Assembly: GCF_000018025.1 (NCBI RefSeq) | Contig: NC_009831.1 | Location: 4,960,001 to 5,024,000, forward strand | From: Shewanella sediminis HAW-EB3 | GTDB lineage: Bacteria; Pseudomonadota; Gammaproteobacteria; Enterobacterales; Shewanellaceae | Length of the DNA stretch: 64,000 nt | Reading direction: 5' to 3' | Shown here: piece by piece, positions 8,628-17,801 of the stretch | Position numbering within the stretch: the stretch's first letter is position 1 | How the letters are laid out: the number at the start of each line of letters is the position of its first letter | Translations under genes and position numbers: made by a program | The notes under the pieces: generated by a model | What the model saw: the letters and a program-made list of their open reading frames with translations, nothing else | What the model was told of the DNA's origin: nothing | The model's database searches: none

Positions 8628-8655
8628 TGTAAAGGTGATCAACATCAAATTTACA
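8628..8655. promoter_or_regulatory. 28-bp dyad with FNR-like core upstream of the Otr cluster
   Basis: The core GTGAT-CAAC-ATCAA (8635-8648) matches the FNR/EtrA box TTGAT-N4-ATCAA in 9 of 10 positions. It is nested within TGTAAA...TTTACA arms (8628-8633 and 8650-8655) that share exactly the same centre (8641.5). A TAAATT at 8671-8676 could be the -10 element, which would place the dyad centre about 41 bases upstream of the start, the usual class II activator position. Anaerobic activation of the downstream genes is therefore likely. Confidence 0.6.
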
Positions 8656-8742
8656 TCTACTCCTTTTTGCTAAATTTAGTAACAAGGCAGAGTCATTCTG
8701 CTAACTATAAGTAAGTCACATATTCCGGTGACTAAGGAAAAG

Positions 8743-9072
8743 ATGATGAAACCGATAATAAAAATAGGCGCATGTATCCTACTCGCATTCTCATTCGGTG
8801 CTCAGGTATACGCAGCAGATGGTGGCAACCCTAAGAAGGGGAAACACCTGTACAAGAAACAGTGTAAATCTTGTCACAGCAAAGGTGACACAGCCGGAGA
8901 ACTTACTCCGATGAGCAAGACCATGAGTCAGTGGGATCGCTATTTTAAGCGTCTGAAACATAAAGGCGACCAAGAAGCCTTCAACGCTCTGTCTGAAAAG
9001 GATCTAAAAGATATTCAGCAGTTCCTTTACGACCATGCGGCCGACTCGGACCAACCACAAACCTGTGGTTAA
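8743..9072 (+). CDS. Periplasmic monoheme c-type cytochrome of the Otr cluster
   Basis: A 109-residue cytochrome with a cleavable signal peptide ending near VYA (residue 24) and a single haem site CKSCH at 41-45; the axial methionine is probably one of the methionines in TPMSKTMSQW. The start at 8743 is chosen over the upstream GTG because AAGGA lies at 8734-8738. It is the first gene of a cytochrome / outer-membrane porin / octaheme reductase group known from Shewanella and probably passes electrons in the periplasm. The preceding FNR-like dyad suggests anaerobic expression. Confidence 0.85.
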   Translation: MMKPIIKIGACILLAFSFGAQVYAADGGNPKKGKHLYKKQCKSCHSKGDTAGELTPMSKTMSQWDRYFKRLKHKGDQEAFNALSEKDLKDIQQFLYDHAADSDQPQTCG

Positions 9073-9125
9073 TAAAGTTAGCAATTAAGCGCTAACCAAC
9101 TACTAATCTAGACAAATTTAAAAAT

Positions 9126-9144
9126 GTGGGGGGAACTCCCCAGG
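9126..9144 (+). other. Intercistronic GC hairpin after the cytochrome gene
   Basis: GGGG-AACT-CCCC (stem 9130-9133 with 9138-9141) lies between the cytochrome and porin genes. It has no T-tract, so it is more likely an mRNA processing or stability element than a strong terminator. Confidence 0.35.
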
Positions 9145-9286
9145 CCTCCCATCAGCCTGAATTTGTCGACTGTTAGTCAGGTTTTAGTAAATAGAAGTAA
9201 GGCCTAAAGACCTTAATTAAAACCTTAATTCATGAGTGACTCGACAAGAACTAAAACTCAGCCGAGCACTCCCAAGGAGAGATGTT

Positions 9287-10999
9287 ATGAGAACCTTAAT
9301 ATCACTGCTCGTTGCAAATGCGCTGGCACTATCGGGATCGGTATATGCTGGTGATACTGACGATCAAAAGATTGCAGATCTGAAAAAACAGCTCGAAGAT
9401 ATCACCAGTGAGCTGGACGATATCAATGACCGCGTGGACAGTAATGAACGTCACTCGGCACTCGACAGAATTCTTATCACTGGTGATTTCCGCACCAAAG
9501 CGCACTCACTCCACTATCAAAATGTCACCTGGAACCCTGCAATCAAGGTGAATTTCAGTGACTTCGGTGCTAAGGCGATGTCAGGCGCATTCGGTATGCC
9601 GAACGATCCGGCTTCACCTCTGGGTAAGATGATGGCCGCCGATCCGAATCTGGCAGCGGCGTTTCAGAGCGGCCAGCTTCAGGGCATCATGCCCTACGTC
9701 TTAGCTCAGCCGACGACCCAGGATATCGATAACGACATCTTCTACACCACCAGACTCAGACTGAACCTGAAAGCCAAGGTATGGGACAACGTCAGTTTTG
9801 CCGGTCGTCTGAGCATGTTCAAAAACTGGGGTGACTCAACGGGCGTACAGGTATTTGACTCCTGGCGTTCATTCACCATGGATGGCACCAACGGTGGCAA
9901 CCCCAGCGGTGACTGGTTAAGAGTCGAGCGCGCCTATTTCGACTGGAAGAATATCGGTGGATCACCACTGTATCTCTCAATCGGACGTCGTCCATCGACC
10001 TATGGCCCGCCAACCCAGTATCGTGAAAACGAGAAGCGTGGCGGAACACCTTCGGGTCACCTGGTCAACTTCAACTTCGATGGCGCGACCATGGGTTATC
10101 ACCTGGGTGACATCACAGGTGTAGAGGGTCAGGTCATTCGCTTCTGTTATGGTCAGGGCTTCGAGTCTCAATACGGTAACGGCGAGATGTTTGGCGATAT
10201 CGTCACCAAAGATACTCACCTTGGTGGCTTCAACATCGATGCGATCAACGATGGCAAGAACTTCCTCCAATTTACCCTGTTCGGCGCCAAGGATGTTAAC
10301 GATGGCTTCAAGGGCACCATGGCATTTCCGACTCAACTTGCCGGAATCTTTGCTCCAACCATGTACCAGGATATGCAGAAGTTCAGCAACTTTAACTTCG
10401 AGACCCGCGTACAGCCAAGTGGTGTGATTGGTGACATGTTCCTGGGTGGAATCGGTTTCGCTCGCGAAGAAGATAACGACGTTAAATGGTTTGTCTCTGG
10501 CGGATGGACTCGCGCCGACGGTAACGGCAATGCCGGTATGTTCGGTGGCATGCTCAGTGATGCAGTATTTGAAGCTCAGCTCAATGCCGATGGCAGTGAA
10601 ATCATCATGATGCCAAGCGCGGCCGACGATAGCGGTCCAAAAGATGGTTACGGTATCTATGCCGGTATTCAGATCCCAGCGCCTTACGGTAAGTTCGGTC
10701 TCGAGTATAACTATGGTTCTAAATACTGGACTCCATTTACTCAGGCACAAGACGATCCTATCGGAAGCAAGTTAGCGACTCGCGGACACGTGGGTGAAGC
10801 CTACTATATGTTCGATATCAACCCACGCATGTTCATCAAGCTCGCTGGCCTATACTACGATTTCGAGTATACAGGCAGTGGCACCCCGGTTGGTGCACCA
10901 CAAGATATTGATGAAGTTGTAGCAGGCAGTGCTTACTCCATGCTACCTGTGGTCGATACCGCTTTTGATATCAATGCGTCTCTGACCGTTAACTTCTAG
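9287..10999 (+). CDS. DUF3373-family outer-membrane porin of the Otr cluster
   Basis: A 570-residue outer-membrane protein from the preferred ATG at 9287, which has AAGGAGA upstream and gives a clean signal peptide (MRTLISLL...SVYA). A coiled-coil stretch (DLKKQLEDITSELDDIND) follows, then a beta-rich domain of DUF3373 type, ending in VNF with the terminal phenylalanine typical of beta-barrels. DUF3373 proteins occur beside multihaem cytochromes in Shewanella and Geobacter. It may let the sulfur oxyanion substrate or product cross the outer membrane, which is inference from context. Confidence 0.82.
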   Translation: MRTLISLLVANALALSGSVYAGDTDDQKIADLKKQLEDITSELDDINDRVDSNERHSALDRILITGDFRTKAHSLHYQNVTWNPAIKVNFSDFGAKAMSGAFGMPNDPASPLGKMMAADPNLAAAFQSGQLQGIMPYVLAQPTTQDIDNDIFYTTRLRLNLKAKVWDNVSFAGRLSMFKNWGDSTGVQVFDSWRSFTMDGTNGGNPSGDWLRVERAYFDWKNIGGSPLYLSIGRRPSTYGPPTQYRENEKRGGTPSGHLVNFNFDGATMGYHLGDITGVEGQVIRFCYGQGFESQYGNGEMFGDIVTKDTHLGGFNIDAINDGKNFLQFTLFGAKDVNDGFKGTMAFPTQLAGIFAPTMYQDMQKFSNFNFETRVQPSGVIGDMFLGGIGFAREEDNDVKWFVSGGWTRADGNGNAGMFGGMLSDAVFEAQLNADGSEIIMMPSAADDSGPKDGYGIYAGIQIPAPYGKFGLEYNYGSKYWTPFTQAQDDPIGSKLATRGHVGEAYYMFDINPRMFIKLAGLYYDFEYTGSGTPVGAPQDIDEVVAGSAYSMLPVVDTAFDINASLTVNF

Positions 11000-11011
11000 T
11001 CCAGCTCAACC

Positions 11012-11029
11012 CCCCGGCTTCGGCCGGGG
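11012..11029 (+). other. UUCG-tetraloop hairpin between porin and otr
   Basis: CCCCGGC-TTCG-GCCGGGG is a very stable 7-bp stem closed by a UUCG tetraloop. There is no T-tract and the otr Shine-Dalgarno (GGGAG) follows at once, so it probably sets differential mRNA stability within the operon. Confidence 0.55.
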
Positions 11030-11044
11030 TGGGAGAAAAATAAT

Positions 11045-12448
11045 ATGAAACACACTCTGATCCCCTTTGCCCTCGCGCTCGCTGGCCTCTCTTTACTCAG
11101 CAGCCCAGCGAATGCCGCCAATCAACATAAAGATTATATTGAAGGCCCCTTCACCGAAGGGACTCAAGTGACCCAGCAATGTATCGAATGTCATGAAGAT
11201 CATGCCAAAGACTTTATGAAGTCATCGCATTGGACCTGGGAACTGGAACAAGAACTTCCGGGTCGTACGGTGAAACGTGGTAAGAAAAACAGTATCAATA
11301 ACTTCTGTGTTGCCATTTCCGGTAACGAACCCAGATGTACCGGTTGCCATGCCGGTTATGGCTGGAAAGACAATAACTTCGACTTTACCGACATGACCAA
11401 GGTCGATTGTCTGGTTTGTCACGACACCACTGGCACCTATGTTAAAGATCCCCTTCGTGCCGGGGAAGTATTCGCTAGCGTCAATCTTGAAAAAGTCGCT
11501 CAGAACGTCGGCGCCCCCGTGCGTGATAACTGCGGTAGCTGCCACTTCTACGGCGGCGGCGGCGATGGTGTCAAGCATGGCGATCTGGACTCATCTATGT
11601 CCTACCCTGACAAGGCCACCGATGTGCATATGGACACAGACGGCAACGATTTCCAGTGTCAGGCCTGTCACACGACCGAACAGCACCAGATCACGGGTAA
11701 TGCCATGGGGGTATCACCCGGTGGTATCGACCATATCGGCTGTGAAAACTGCCACGATAGTGCGCCCCACAAGAACAAGCGCCTTAACACTCACACGGCA
11801 ACGGTCGCCTGTCAGACCTGTCATATCCCGTTCTTCGCCAAAAATGAGCCAACCAAGGTAAGTTGGGATTGGTCAACTGCAGGCCAGGACAAGAAAGGCA
11901 CTGTAGATGCAAACGGTAAGCATACCTACAAGAAGAAGAAGGGCAGCTTCGTCTGGGAGAAAATGATAACACCGTCTTATGCCTGGTTTAATGGCAAGGC
12001 CGATGCCTATATGCCCGGTGACAAGATGGATCCGACCAAGGTAACCAAGCTGGCCTACCCACTGGGTGATATCAAAGATCCCAAAGCGAAGATCTATCCC
12101 TTCAAGGTTCACACCGGCAAGCAGATCTACGACAAGAAGCTGAACATCTTTATCTCACCAAAGACATTCGGTGAAGGTGGTTACTGGAGTGAGTTTGACT
12201 GGGATCTCGCCGCTAAATTAGGTATGGAAGCCAATGCAACTATGGTTGATAAAGGACTCAAGTACAGTGGCGAACATGGCTTTGCCGCAACTGAGATGTG
12301 GTGGCGTATTAACCACATGGTCTCTCCTAAAGAGGAGTCGCTCAAGTGTAACGATTGCCATAAGAAAGGCACTCGCATGAACTGGCAAGCACTGGGCTAT
12401 GAAGGCGACCCGATGAAGAACAAGAAAGGAGAGAAACACGCAAAATAG
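11045..12448 (+). CDS. otr: Octaheme tetrathionate reductase (Otr)
   Basis: A 467-residue periplasmic multihaem cytochrome with a signal peptide (cleavage after ANA, residue 24) and exactly eight CxxCH haem sites: CIECH (46-50), CTGCH, CLVCH, CGSCH, CQACH, CENCH, CQTCH and CNDCH. The order and the NNFCVAISGNEPRC block before the second haem fit the Shewanella octaheme tetrathionate reductase, which can also reduce nitrite and hydroxylamine in vitro with a lysine-ligated catalytic haem. The upstream monoheme cytochrome and porin form its usual cluster. The window also holds a TtrS/TtrR-like pair 6-8 kb away that may sense its substrate. Confidence 0.9.
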   Translation: MKHTLIPFALALAGLSLLSSPANAANQHKDYIEGPFTEGTQVTQQCIECHEDHAKDFMKSSHWTWELEQELPGRTVKRGKKNSINNFCVAISGNEPRCTGCHAGYGWKDNNFDFTDMTKVDCLVCHDTTGTYVKDPLRAGEVFASVNLEKVAQNVGAPVRDNCGSCHFYGGGGDGVKHGDLDSSMSYPDKATDVHMDTDGNDFQCQACHTTEQHQITGNAMGVSPGGIDHIGCENCHDSAPHKNKRLNTHTATVACQTCHIPFFAKNEPTKVSWDWSTAGQDKKGTVDANGKHTYKKKKGSFVWEKMITPSYAWFNGKADAYMPGDKMDPTKVTKLAYPLGDIKDPKAKIYPFKVHTGKQIYDKKLNIFISPKTFGEGGYWSEFDWDLAAKLGMEANATMVDKGLKYSGEHGFAATEMWWRINHMVSPKEESLKCNDCHKKGTRMNWQALGYEGDPMKNKKGEKHAK

Positions 12449-12470
12449 CTAAGCACAATCCAGCGTAATT

Positions 12471-12498
12471 AGGGTACTCATCCTCCCATGAGTACCCT
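12471..12498 (+). terminator. Inverted repeat after otr
   Basis: A perfect 11-bp stem (AGGGTACTCAT / ATGAGTACCCT) with a 6-base loop lies 22 bases after the otr stop. No T-run follows, so termination may be weak or the hairpin may protect the 3' end. Confidence 0.5.
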
Positions 12499-12552
12499 AT
12501 CGTCAGCCGACCAGCCCTGCAATAGGTCGGCTGACACCTCACCTCAATCACT

Positions 12553-12587
12553 AGACATTAGGCATTAGGCATTAGGCATTAGACATT
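12553..12587. repeat. CATTAGG heptamer tandem repeat
   Basis: Three copies of CATTAGG (12556-12576) followed by CATTAGA and a partial copy. It belongs to the same size class as the heptamer arrays near aroQ and accC, but has a different unit. Confidence 0.75.
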
Positions 12588-12743
12588 TTTGGATAAAACA
12601 TCCCTTACGTTCATGAAAATAGCCCAACTTGTCTCGACGCCTGTTCAAATAGGGGCGTATTACTCCCTAAGCTGCCGAAAACGACTTGAAATATTGGCAT
12701 CTTATTTGCGATGTAAGCGTGTTCTTTTCCTACGGCAAGTTAT

Positions 12744-13925
12744 ATGACATGTAAAACCACATTTCTTAAAAAATGTGATCAATTTTCCGGTGAGTTCAGT
12801 GGCGCTTTCGCCGATCTGGGGACTTTCCTCCCGCTGGTACTGGGCCTGATTGCGCTCAACCATTTCTCGCCTCAGGGCATCTTTATGGGCTTTGGAGTCT
12901 TTGCCCTGTTTACCGCTTTTTACTACCGGCGGCCCATTCCCGTACAACCTATGAAGGTGATCGCCGCCTTGGTAATCGCTCAGGGGCTGACTCCGGGCAT
13001 GCTACAGGCCAGTGGCATGATGATGGGCGTCATACTCCTGATCCTGGCATTTAGCGGTGCCATAAACTGGATGGCCAAACAGCTCTCTCCGGCGGTGAGC
13101 ATAGGTATTCAGCTCGCTATCGGCATTCAGTTGATGTGGATGGGTGCGCAGATGATGAGCCAGACCTGGCTTCTGGGTCTTGGGGCATTTACCCTACTGT
13201 TCTGCAGTCGCTTCCTGCCGCTGCGCTATCTTGCCATGCCACTGGTCATTATCATTGGTATGTTATGGCAATATCACTCGGGCTCGCTCTTAACACCCGA
13301 GTCGGCCCTACTCTCCACCCAGGCCTCGATGCAGAGCACGATGCATAGTCAACAATGGAGCTTAAGCTGGCCAACACTATCTGAGTGGTCATCGGCCGCA
13401 GTATTGCTGGTCTTGCCTCAACTGGCACTCACCCTGACCAATGCCGTTATCGCGACATCGGCCATGGCGAAGGAGAAGTTTCCCGGCGACCGCGAGAAGT
13501 TCACCCCCAAACGGCTGGCCACCAGCTCGGGGCTGGCAAACCTGCTGCTGACCCCCTTCGGCGCGACAGCCATGTGCCACGGAGCTGGAGGCCTTGCGGT
13601 GCAACATCACTTCGGCGCTCGGGGCATATGGGCACCGGTCATATTCGGTAGCTCCTGTCTGCTTATCGCCTTCAGTTGGGGAGAGAATGTCGCCTGGTTA
13701 TTGGGCTTGATCCCACTGGCTATCTTAGGCAGCCTGCTCTCCATCGCCGGCCTGCAACTGGCCTGGTCGAAGCGTCTGCTCGACGGCAAGCCTTTCTGTA
13801 TCTTGGTTATCCTCTCCACCGCCGCAATCTGCTTGCTGCTCAATACGGCAGCAGGGTTAGCAGTAGGTGTAATTCTAGAGATGGGACGCCGACACTGGCG
13901 GATCTTCTCCGATTTGAAATCTTAA
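12744..13925 (+). CDS. MOT1-type sulfate/molybdate transporter
   Basis: A 393-residue inner-membrane protein with about ten to twelve hydrophobic segments. The N-terminal FSGAFADLGTFLPLVLGL and RRPIPVQPMKVIAA blocks, and the later PQLALTLTNAVIAT and GATAMCHGAGGLAVQHHFGA blocks, are characteristic of the MOT1 (SulP-related) family of molybdate or sulfate transporters. The gene lies 295 bases after otr with a hairpin between, so it may be a separate unit. Its substrate could be molybdate or sulfate; nothing in the sequence settles this. Its ATG has only a weak Shine-Dalgarno. Confidence 0.82.
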   Translation: MTCKTTFLKKCDQFSGEFSGAFADLGTFLPLVLGLIALNHFSPQGIFMGFGVFALFTAFYYRRPIPVQPMKVIAALVIAQGLTPGMLQASGMMMGVILLILAFSGAINWMAKQLSPAVSIGIQLAIGIQLMWMGAQMMSQTWLLGLGAFTLLFCSRFLPLRYLAMPLVIIIGMLWQYHSGSLLTPESALLSTQASMQSTMHSQQWSLSWPTLSEWSSAAVLLVLPQLALTLTNAVIATSAMAKEKFPGDREKFTPKRLATSSGLANLLLTPFGATAMCHGAGGLAVQHHFGARGIWAPVIFGSSCLLIAFSWGENVAWLLGLIPLAILGSLLSIAGLQLAWSKRLLDGKPFCILVILSTAAICLLLNTAAGLAVGVILEMGRRHWRIFSDLKS

Positions 13926-14549
13926 GTTAAGAGTCTCAGATTTAAAAGGTTAAAAATCTGCGGGGTTAACCTTTGGGGTTCATTCGTTTTCAACGAGGGG
14001 GCTTGAAGGCCTAACCGATAAGGCCTGCTTATCGTTTGAGTTGGTTTCATCTGACATGATGGGTGTTTGATTAAGTTACGACGACCGTAACTTTATAGCT
14101 TTAAACACCTACTCGGCGGGGGGATGTGCAAGTGCATCCTCTGTACGCTGTGAATATATCTGACCTCCATGGTCTTAAGCGTTCCCTACGCTTCAAAGAC
14201 ATTTCCCATATCCCTATGGGGCAGATAGTGGGAATGCCAAAAAGTGTACGGAACATTTTCGGTCCTATACGCTCTGCGGTTTCAAACAACTTCCCTGTTT
14301 AAGTGCCAGTTCGGCATCCATGCCTATCGCTTGAAAAGTTTCGCAAAGCGAAACCTCGCCCTGAAACCGAAGTCCTCGGCTGCACTTACACCGAGTTATT
14401 GCTCTCTTCGATTTGAGTGGTTCGGTAATAGCTAACACGATTTGAACAAGAGATAGTTAGGAAGTGACGGCCAACTTCAGAACTTTCGATTAAAGACCGT
14501 ATCCCAAACCGAACTGTTAGCACTAAAGTTTATTCTGACCCCACAAACT
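13926..14549. other. Non-coding, palindrome-rich region
   Basis: No reading frame here looks protein-coding. The region is full of short dyads: AAAGGTTAA...TTAACCTTT near 13950; CGATAAG-GCCTG-CTTATCG (14016-14034); nested GGTGTTT / AAGTTAC...GTAACTT / AAACACC (14062-14109); AAGCGT...ACGCTT near 14174; and GTTTCGC-AAA-GCGAAAC (14338-14354). This style of sequence resembles repeated spacer elements in Shewanella genomes, which needs a genome-wide search to prove. Confidence 0.5.
14016..14037 (+). terminator. Hairpin downstream of the MOT1-type transporter
   Basis: CGATAAG-GCCTG-CTTATCG forms a 7-bp stem followed by TTT, about 90 bases after the transporter stop. It is a weak candidate intrinsic terminator. 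Confidence 0.4.
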
Positions 14550-14903
14550 TTACACCAATACTTGTCGTGTGTTCGCGATGAAGTGATGGATCTGGCTCTC
14601 TGTTTTCGAGTCAATCATCTCTTTTGGTCGACAACTATTTGGGCAAGGCATATTGGGTGTTGTGCCAAACACTCGGCAGATCAACGGTCGTTCCTCATAC
14701 ACTTCACAACCATTAGGTCCTAGGTGTACGCAGTTCCACTCAGCTAATGCGGCGTCATGTTCAGCGTTAGTTTTCACAGGCAGGCGCGATATTTCTTCCG
14801 AGGAAGTCGTTACCGGTCCGCAACAGTCGTGACAACCTGGCACACATTCGAACGTCGGAATACGTTCGCGCAGACGCGCGATTATCTCTCGGTTATTATT
14901 CAT
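14550..14903 (-). CDS. YkgJ-family cysteine-cluster (zinc/iron-chelating) protein
   Basis: A 117-residue cytoplasmic protein of the YkgJ / UPF0153 type. The cysteine pattern is the family's: CVPGCHDCCG near residues 20-28, then C-x-H-LGPNGC, and ERPLICRVFG, followed by a CPNSC-like cluster at about 86-91. The conserved cysteines are thought to bind a metal or Fe-S centre; the function is not established. It stands alone between two non-coding regions, with no operon partner. Confidence 0.82.
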   Translation of the reverse strand: MNNNREIIARLRERIPTFECVPGCHDCCGPVTTSSEEISRLPVKTNAEHDAALAEWNCVHLGPNGCEVYEERPLICRVFGTTPNMPCPNSCRPKEMIDSKTESQIHHFIANTRQVLV

Positions 14904-15043
14904 TCATATCTAATTCTGGTGCAGTTCGCGGCCATTATAGTTCTATACCTAATTCATTAGAAGTTGCCAATGCCTTTAAATTCCAACATGCAATAACTTC
15001 ACAGTGTCGGCAAGGGACTCTCGTTTATAAGTAGGCAAGGGGG

Positions 15044-15115
15044 GAGTTGCTGTTGCTCCCCCTCTTGGTCGGGTGTGGACGGAACGTCCACGACTTACCT
15101 CGGCCTCAAGGCCGT
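15044..15115. repeat. Three consecutive hairpins, probable repeat element
   Basis: Three dyads follow each other: GGGGAG...CTCCCC, GTGGACG-GAA-CGTCCAC and CGGCCT-CA-AGGCCG. They lie downstream of the oppositely oriented nemA-like gene. They may terminate transcription, but the sequence style is that of a dispersed intergenic repeat. Confidence 0.45.
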
Positions 15116-15185
15116 AAAATCAAATAAAGTTAGAAATGGAAGACAAACTACGCTTCCACAGCTAATCCACTTTGCAGTAATGCAA

Positions 15186-16289
15186 CTAGGCCAAGTGGTC
15201 AGCCGAATCTGGGTAATCAATATACCCTGCCGCCCCGCCACCAAATAGCGGGCCTTTATCGAAGGCGGCTAACGGTTTACCAGCCTGCAAACGATAGGGC
15301 AAGTCGGGGTTGGCGATAAACGCGCGGCCAAAGGCCACCAGGTCGGCATAGCCTTGGTCGATGATCTCACTGGCGCGCTCCACATCGTAACGGCCAGCGA
15401 CGATAATTGTTCCCTTGAATACCTCTCTGAGCTCGATACGAAATGATTCAGGGATCTGCGGTGCATCATCCCAGTCCGCCTCAGACAGGTGCATATAGCC
15501 AATGCCGAGTTCGCCCAGTTGTTTAGCGGCCAACAGGATAGTCTCGACAATCTCGGGGCAGCCCATATCCTTGAATGTCACAAAGGGAGCCAGACGAACA
15601 CCCACTTTATCGACTCCTATTTTGGCACTCACGGCCTCCACTATCTCTAGTAAAAAACGAATGCGCTTCTCGGGCGAGCCACCATAGGCATCGCTTCTGT
15701 GGTTCGAGTTAGTTCTCAAGAACTGGTCAATCAAGTAGCCGTTGCCACCATGGATCTCCACACCATCGAAGCCTACATCGATGGCGTTTTTCGCCGCCTG
15801 TGAAAAGTCTGCCACTACGCGGTCGATATCGGCCCGCGTCATCTCTCTTGGGATCGGGCAATCGACCATCTGACCTTCGGGATGTGTTCCATCTACCACC
15901 CACACTCGGGTATCTGTGGGTTTAATCGCCGATGGCGCTATCGGAGCTTGCCCTTGCTGAAATATCGGATGAGATACGCGGCCGACATGCCAGAGTTGGT
16001 TAACTATCTTTCCGCCCGCCTGATGTACCGCAGAGGTGACCTTCTGCCAGCCCGCTATCTGCGCCTGAGTATAGACTCCGGGGGTGAAGGAGTAACCCTG
16101 GCTGTCATCGGAGATCTGGGTAGCTTCGGTGATAATTAAGCCTGCCGATGCACGCTGGGCATAGTAAGTTGCCATCATCTCATTGGGAATATTTCCCGGC
16201 TGTGTGGTGCGTGAGCGAGTCATAGGTGCCATCACCATGCGGTTGTTTAACATCAGTTCTGACTTCTTATAAGGGGTAAAAAGGCTCAT
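15186..16289 (-). CDS. nemA: Old yellow enzyme family alkene reductase (NemA-like)
   Basis: A 367-residue FMN-dependent ene-reductase with a TIM barrel. The N-terminal NRMVMAPMTRSR, the substrate-binding HGGNGYLIDQFLR block and the C-terminal FGRAFIANPDLPYRL with GGGAAGYIDYP match the NemA/OYE family in order and length. Such enzymes reduce electrophilic alkenes, nitro compounds or N-ethylmaleimide with NADPH. It is divergent from a LysR regulator at 16421, its likely controller (E. coli nemA uses a TetR-type repressor instead). The physiological substrate is unknown. Confidence 0.9.
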   Translation of the reverse strand: MSLFTPYKKSELMLNNRMVMAPMTRSRTTQPGNIPNEMMATYYAQRASAGLIITEATQISDDSQGYSFTPGVYTQAQIAGWQKVTSAVHQAGGKIVNQLWHVGRVSHPIFQQGQAPIAPSAIKPTDTRVWVVDGTHPEGQMVDCPIPREMTRADIDRVVADFSQAAKNAIDVGFDGVEIHGGNGYLIDQFLRTNSNHRSDAYGGSPEKRIRFLLEIVEAVSAKIGVDKVGVRLAPFVTFKDMGCPEIVETILLAAKQLGELGIGYMHLSEADWDDAPQIPESFRIELREVFKGTIIVAGRYDVERASEIIDQGYADLVAFGRAFIANPDLPYRLQAGKPLAAFDKGPLFGGGAAGYIDYPDSADHLA

Positions 16290-16420
16290 AACAGCTCCTC
16301 ATGTGGGTTAAAGGTGGCAAACTTATGTTGGCCAAGTGTGTTCGATGTAATGAGTGTATTCTTGTTAACTACTTTTGATAATTAGGCTAATATTAAAATC
16401 ATTTTCAAAAAATATTTGAT

Positions 16421-17335
16421 ATGTATCACCTCAAGGATCTTCAATTAGCCATACGTATCGCCGATCTACAAAGCGTGTCGGCGGCGGGTCGCGAACTCGG
16501 CATGACTCCGGCCGCGGCCAGTGCGGCTTTGCAGCGGCTGGAAAGAAAGCTCAATTGTCTGCTGTTTGCCCGCTCGACCAGAAAAATGAAACTCACCGAA
16601 GAGGGCCACCTGTTTATCGAAACCGGTCGTAAAGCACTTCAGCTACTCGACGGTGCGAGTAATGCCTTAGCCGATAATCGGGGTGAACTGAAAGGTGAGA
16701 TCCGTATAGCTCTCCCCTCCGACTTAGGAAGAAATATCGCCAGGGAGTGGCTCGATGAGTTCGCGCACAGTGCGCCGGGGATAAAATTAAGCCTCTTTAT
16801 TGGCGATCAGATGGCGGATCTTATCGACCAGAATGTTCACCTGGCCCTGCGCTACGGGCATCTGGAAGACTCAAACCTGATGAGGCGACAACTCGCCATG
16901 ATGCCCCGTGTCGCGGTAGCCTCCCCGGAGTATATCGAACAACATGGTCTGCCCACTCACCCAAAAGAGCTCACCAACCACAAGATACTGCTCCTCAATC
17001 GCGGCGGTGAGCCCTGGCACAAGTGGTTATTTAACCATAAAGGTCGTCAATACGAAGTCGAGGTCAAAGGGGAGAGAAGTTGTAATGATGGTGCCATCAT
17101 CAAAGACTGGGCGCTCGCAGGTGAAGGCATTGCCTATAAGAGCTGGTTTGATGTCGCCAAAGAGGTCCACGATGGTCAGTTAAGCGTGCTGTTTGGCGAT
17201 CAACTGGCCGAAAGTATTCCATTGCAACTGGTCTATCTGCAAACGGATTACCCGAGCCACAAGGTCCGAACTGTCATCGACTTTCTCAAACAGAAATCAC
17301 AAGCGTTTGAAGAGGCCTATCCTCTGTTAACTTAA
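16421..17335 (+). CDS. LysR-family transcriptional regulator
   Basis: A 304-residue LysR-type regulator with the N-terminal helix-turn-helix (residues about 3-62, SVSAAGRELGMTPAAASAAL) and a substrate-binding-like C-terminal domain. It resembles the group that controls oxidoreductase genes (DNA-binding alanine-rich recognition helix). Only 131 bases separate it from the divergent old yellow enzyme gene, so shared control is likely. The region between is A+T rich and lacks an obvious long dyad. Confidence 0.88.
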   Translation: MYHLKDLQLAIRIADLQSVSAAGRELGMTPAAASAALQRLERKLNCLLFARSTRKMKLTEEGHLFIETGRKALQLLDGASNALADNRGELKGEIRIALPSDLGRNIAREWLDEFAHSAPGIKLSLFIGDQMADLIDQNVHLALRYGHLEDSNLMRRQLAMMPRVAVASPEYIEQHGLPTHPKELTNHKILLLNRGGEPWHKWLFNHKGRQYEVEVKGERSCNDGAIIKDWALAGEGIAYKSWFDVAKEVHDGQLSVLFGDQLAESIPLQLVYLQTDYPSHKVRTVIDFLKQKSQAFEEAYPLLT

Positions 17336-17426
17336 TCTGCAGTTAAATAGGTCTTTGCAGTAAGGATAAATGGCAAGCTTATTCTCAGGCTTAGCCATTC
17401 TCTGACTTAGCCACACAGTATCTCAG

Positions 17427-17801
17427 TCATACCGTGATGCTGTCACAGTGCATCTTCAGCCAGAATTCCTCCTGACAGCTGTTATAAAAGGTTTTCCTGA
17501 AAGGCTCGATCTCTTGCCCGGCAGAATCGAGCACTTCATAGCTAATCCAGCATTCTTCGCACTGCAATTCAGAGGGGGCACTGTCCCGCTCAATCTTATG
17601 TCGAATGACGACTCCGTTATCGTAGTGATAGGTGGCCTCATACTCACTCACCTCGATAACACCGCCGCCCCCCGCATCGACACCGGCATCTAAATAAGCA
17701 TCTGATTTGGTTTCTTTATTGACGATATTGACATTGTTGACGAGCTCATCGGCAGATTCTTGGCTGTGAATGGCATTAATGTAGGTAAACAGAGTATTCA
17801 T
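17427..17801 (-). CDS. Small acidic protein of unknown function
   Basis: The frame could start farther upstream at 17885, but the internal ATG at 17801 (MNTLFTYINAIHSQ) is preferred because AGAAG precedes it and the upstream part reads like untranslated DNA. The resulting 124-residue acidic protein has a CEECW motif in its second half and further cysteines near the C-terminus. No signal peptide or membrane segment is present. I do not recognise the family. It lies between a lysR gene and a repeat element, with no operon partner. Confidence 0.6.
   Translation of the reverse strand: MNTLFTYINAIHSQESADELVNNVNIVNKETKSDAYLDAGVDAGGGGVIEVSEYEATYHYDNGVVIRHKIERDSAPSELQCEECWISYEVLDSAGQEIEPFRKTFYNSCQEEFWLKMHCDSITV

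Noticed and set aside
9977..10750. A 257-codon frame on the minus strand opposite the DUF3373 porin gene
   Set aside because: It is fully inside the porin gene, has no recognisable domain and probably reflects the codon bias of the true gene.
14008..14040. Possible integron attC site (GCCTAAC and GTTTGAG near a hairpin)
   Set aside because: No matching GTTRRRY partner at proper distance, no L boxes and no integrase gene in the window.
14101..14289. A 62-codon minus-strand frame in the palindrome-rich region
   Set aside because: Composition is like translated repeat DNA, with no ribosome site and no domain.
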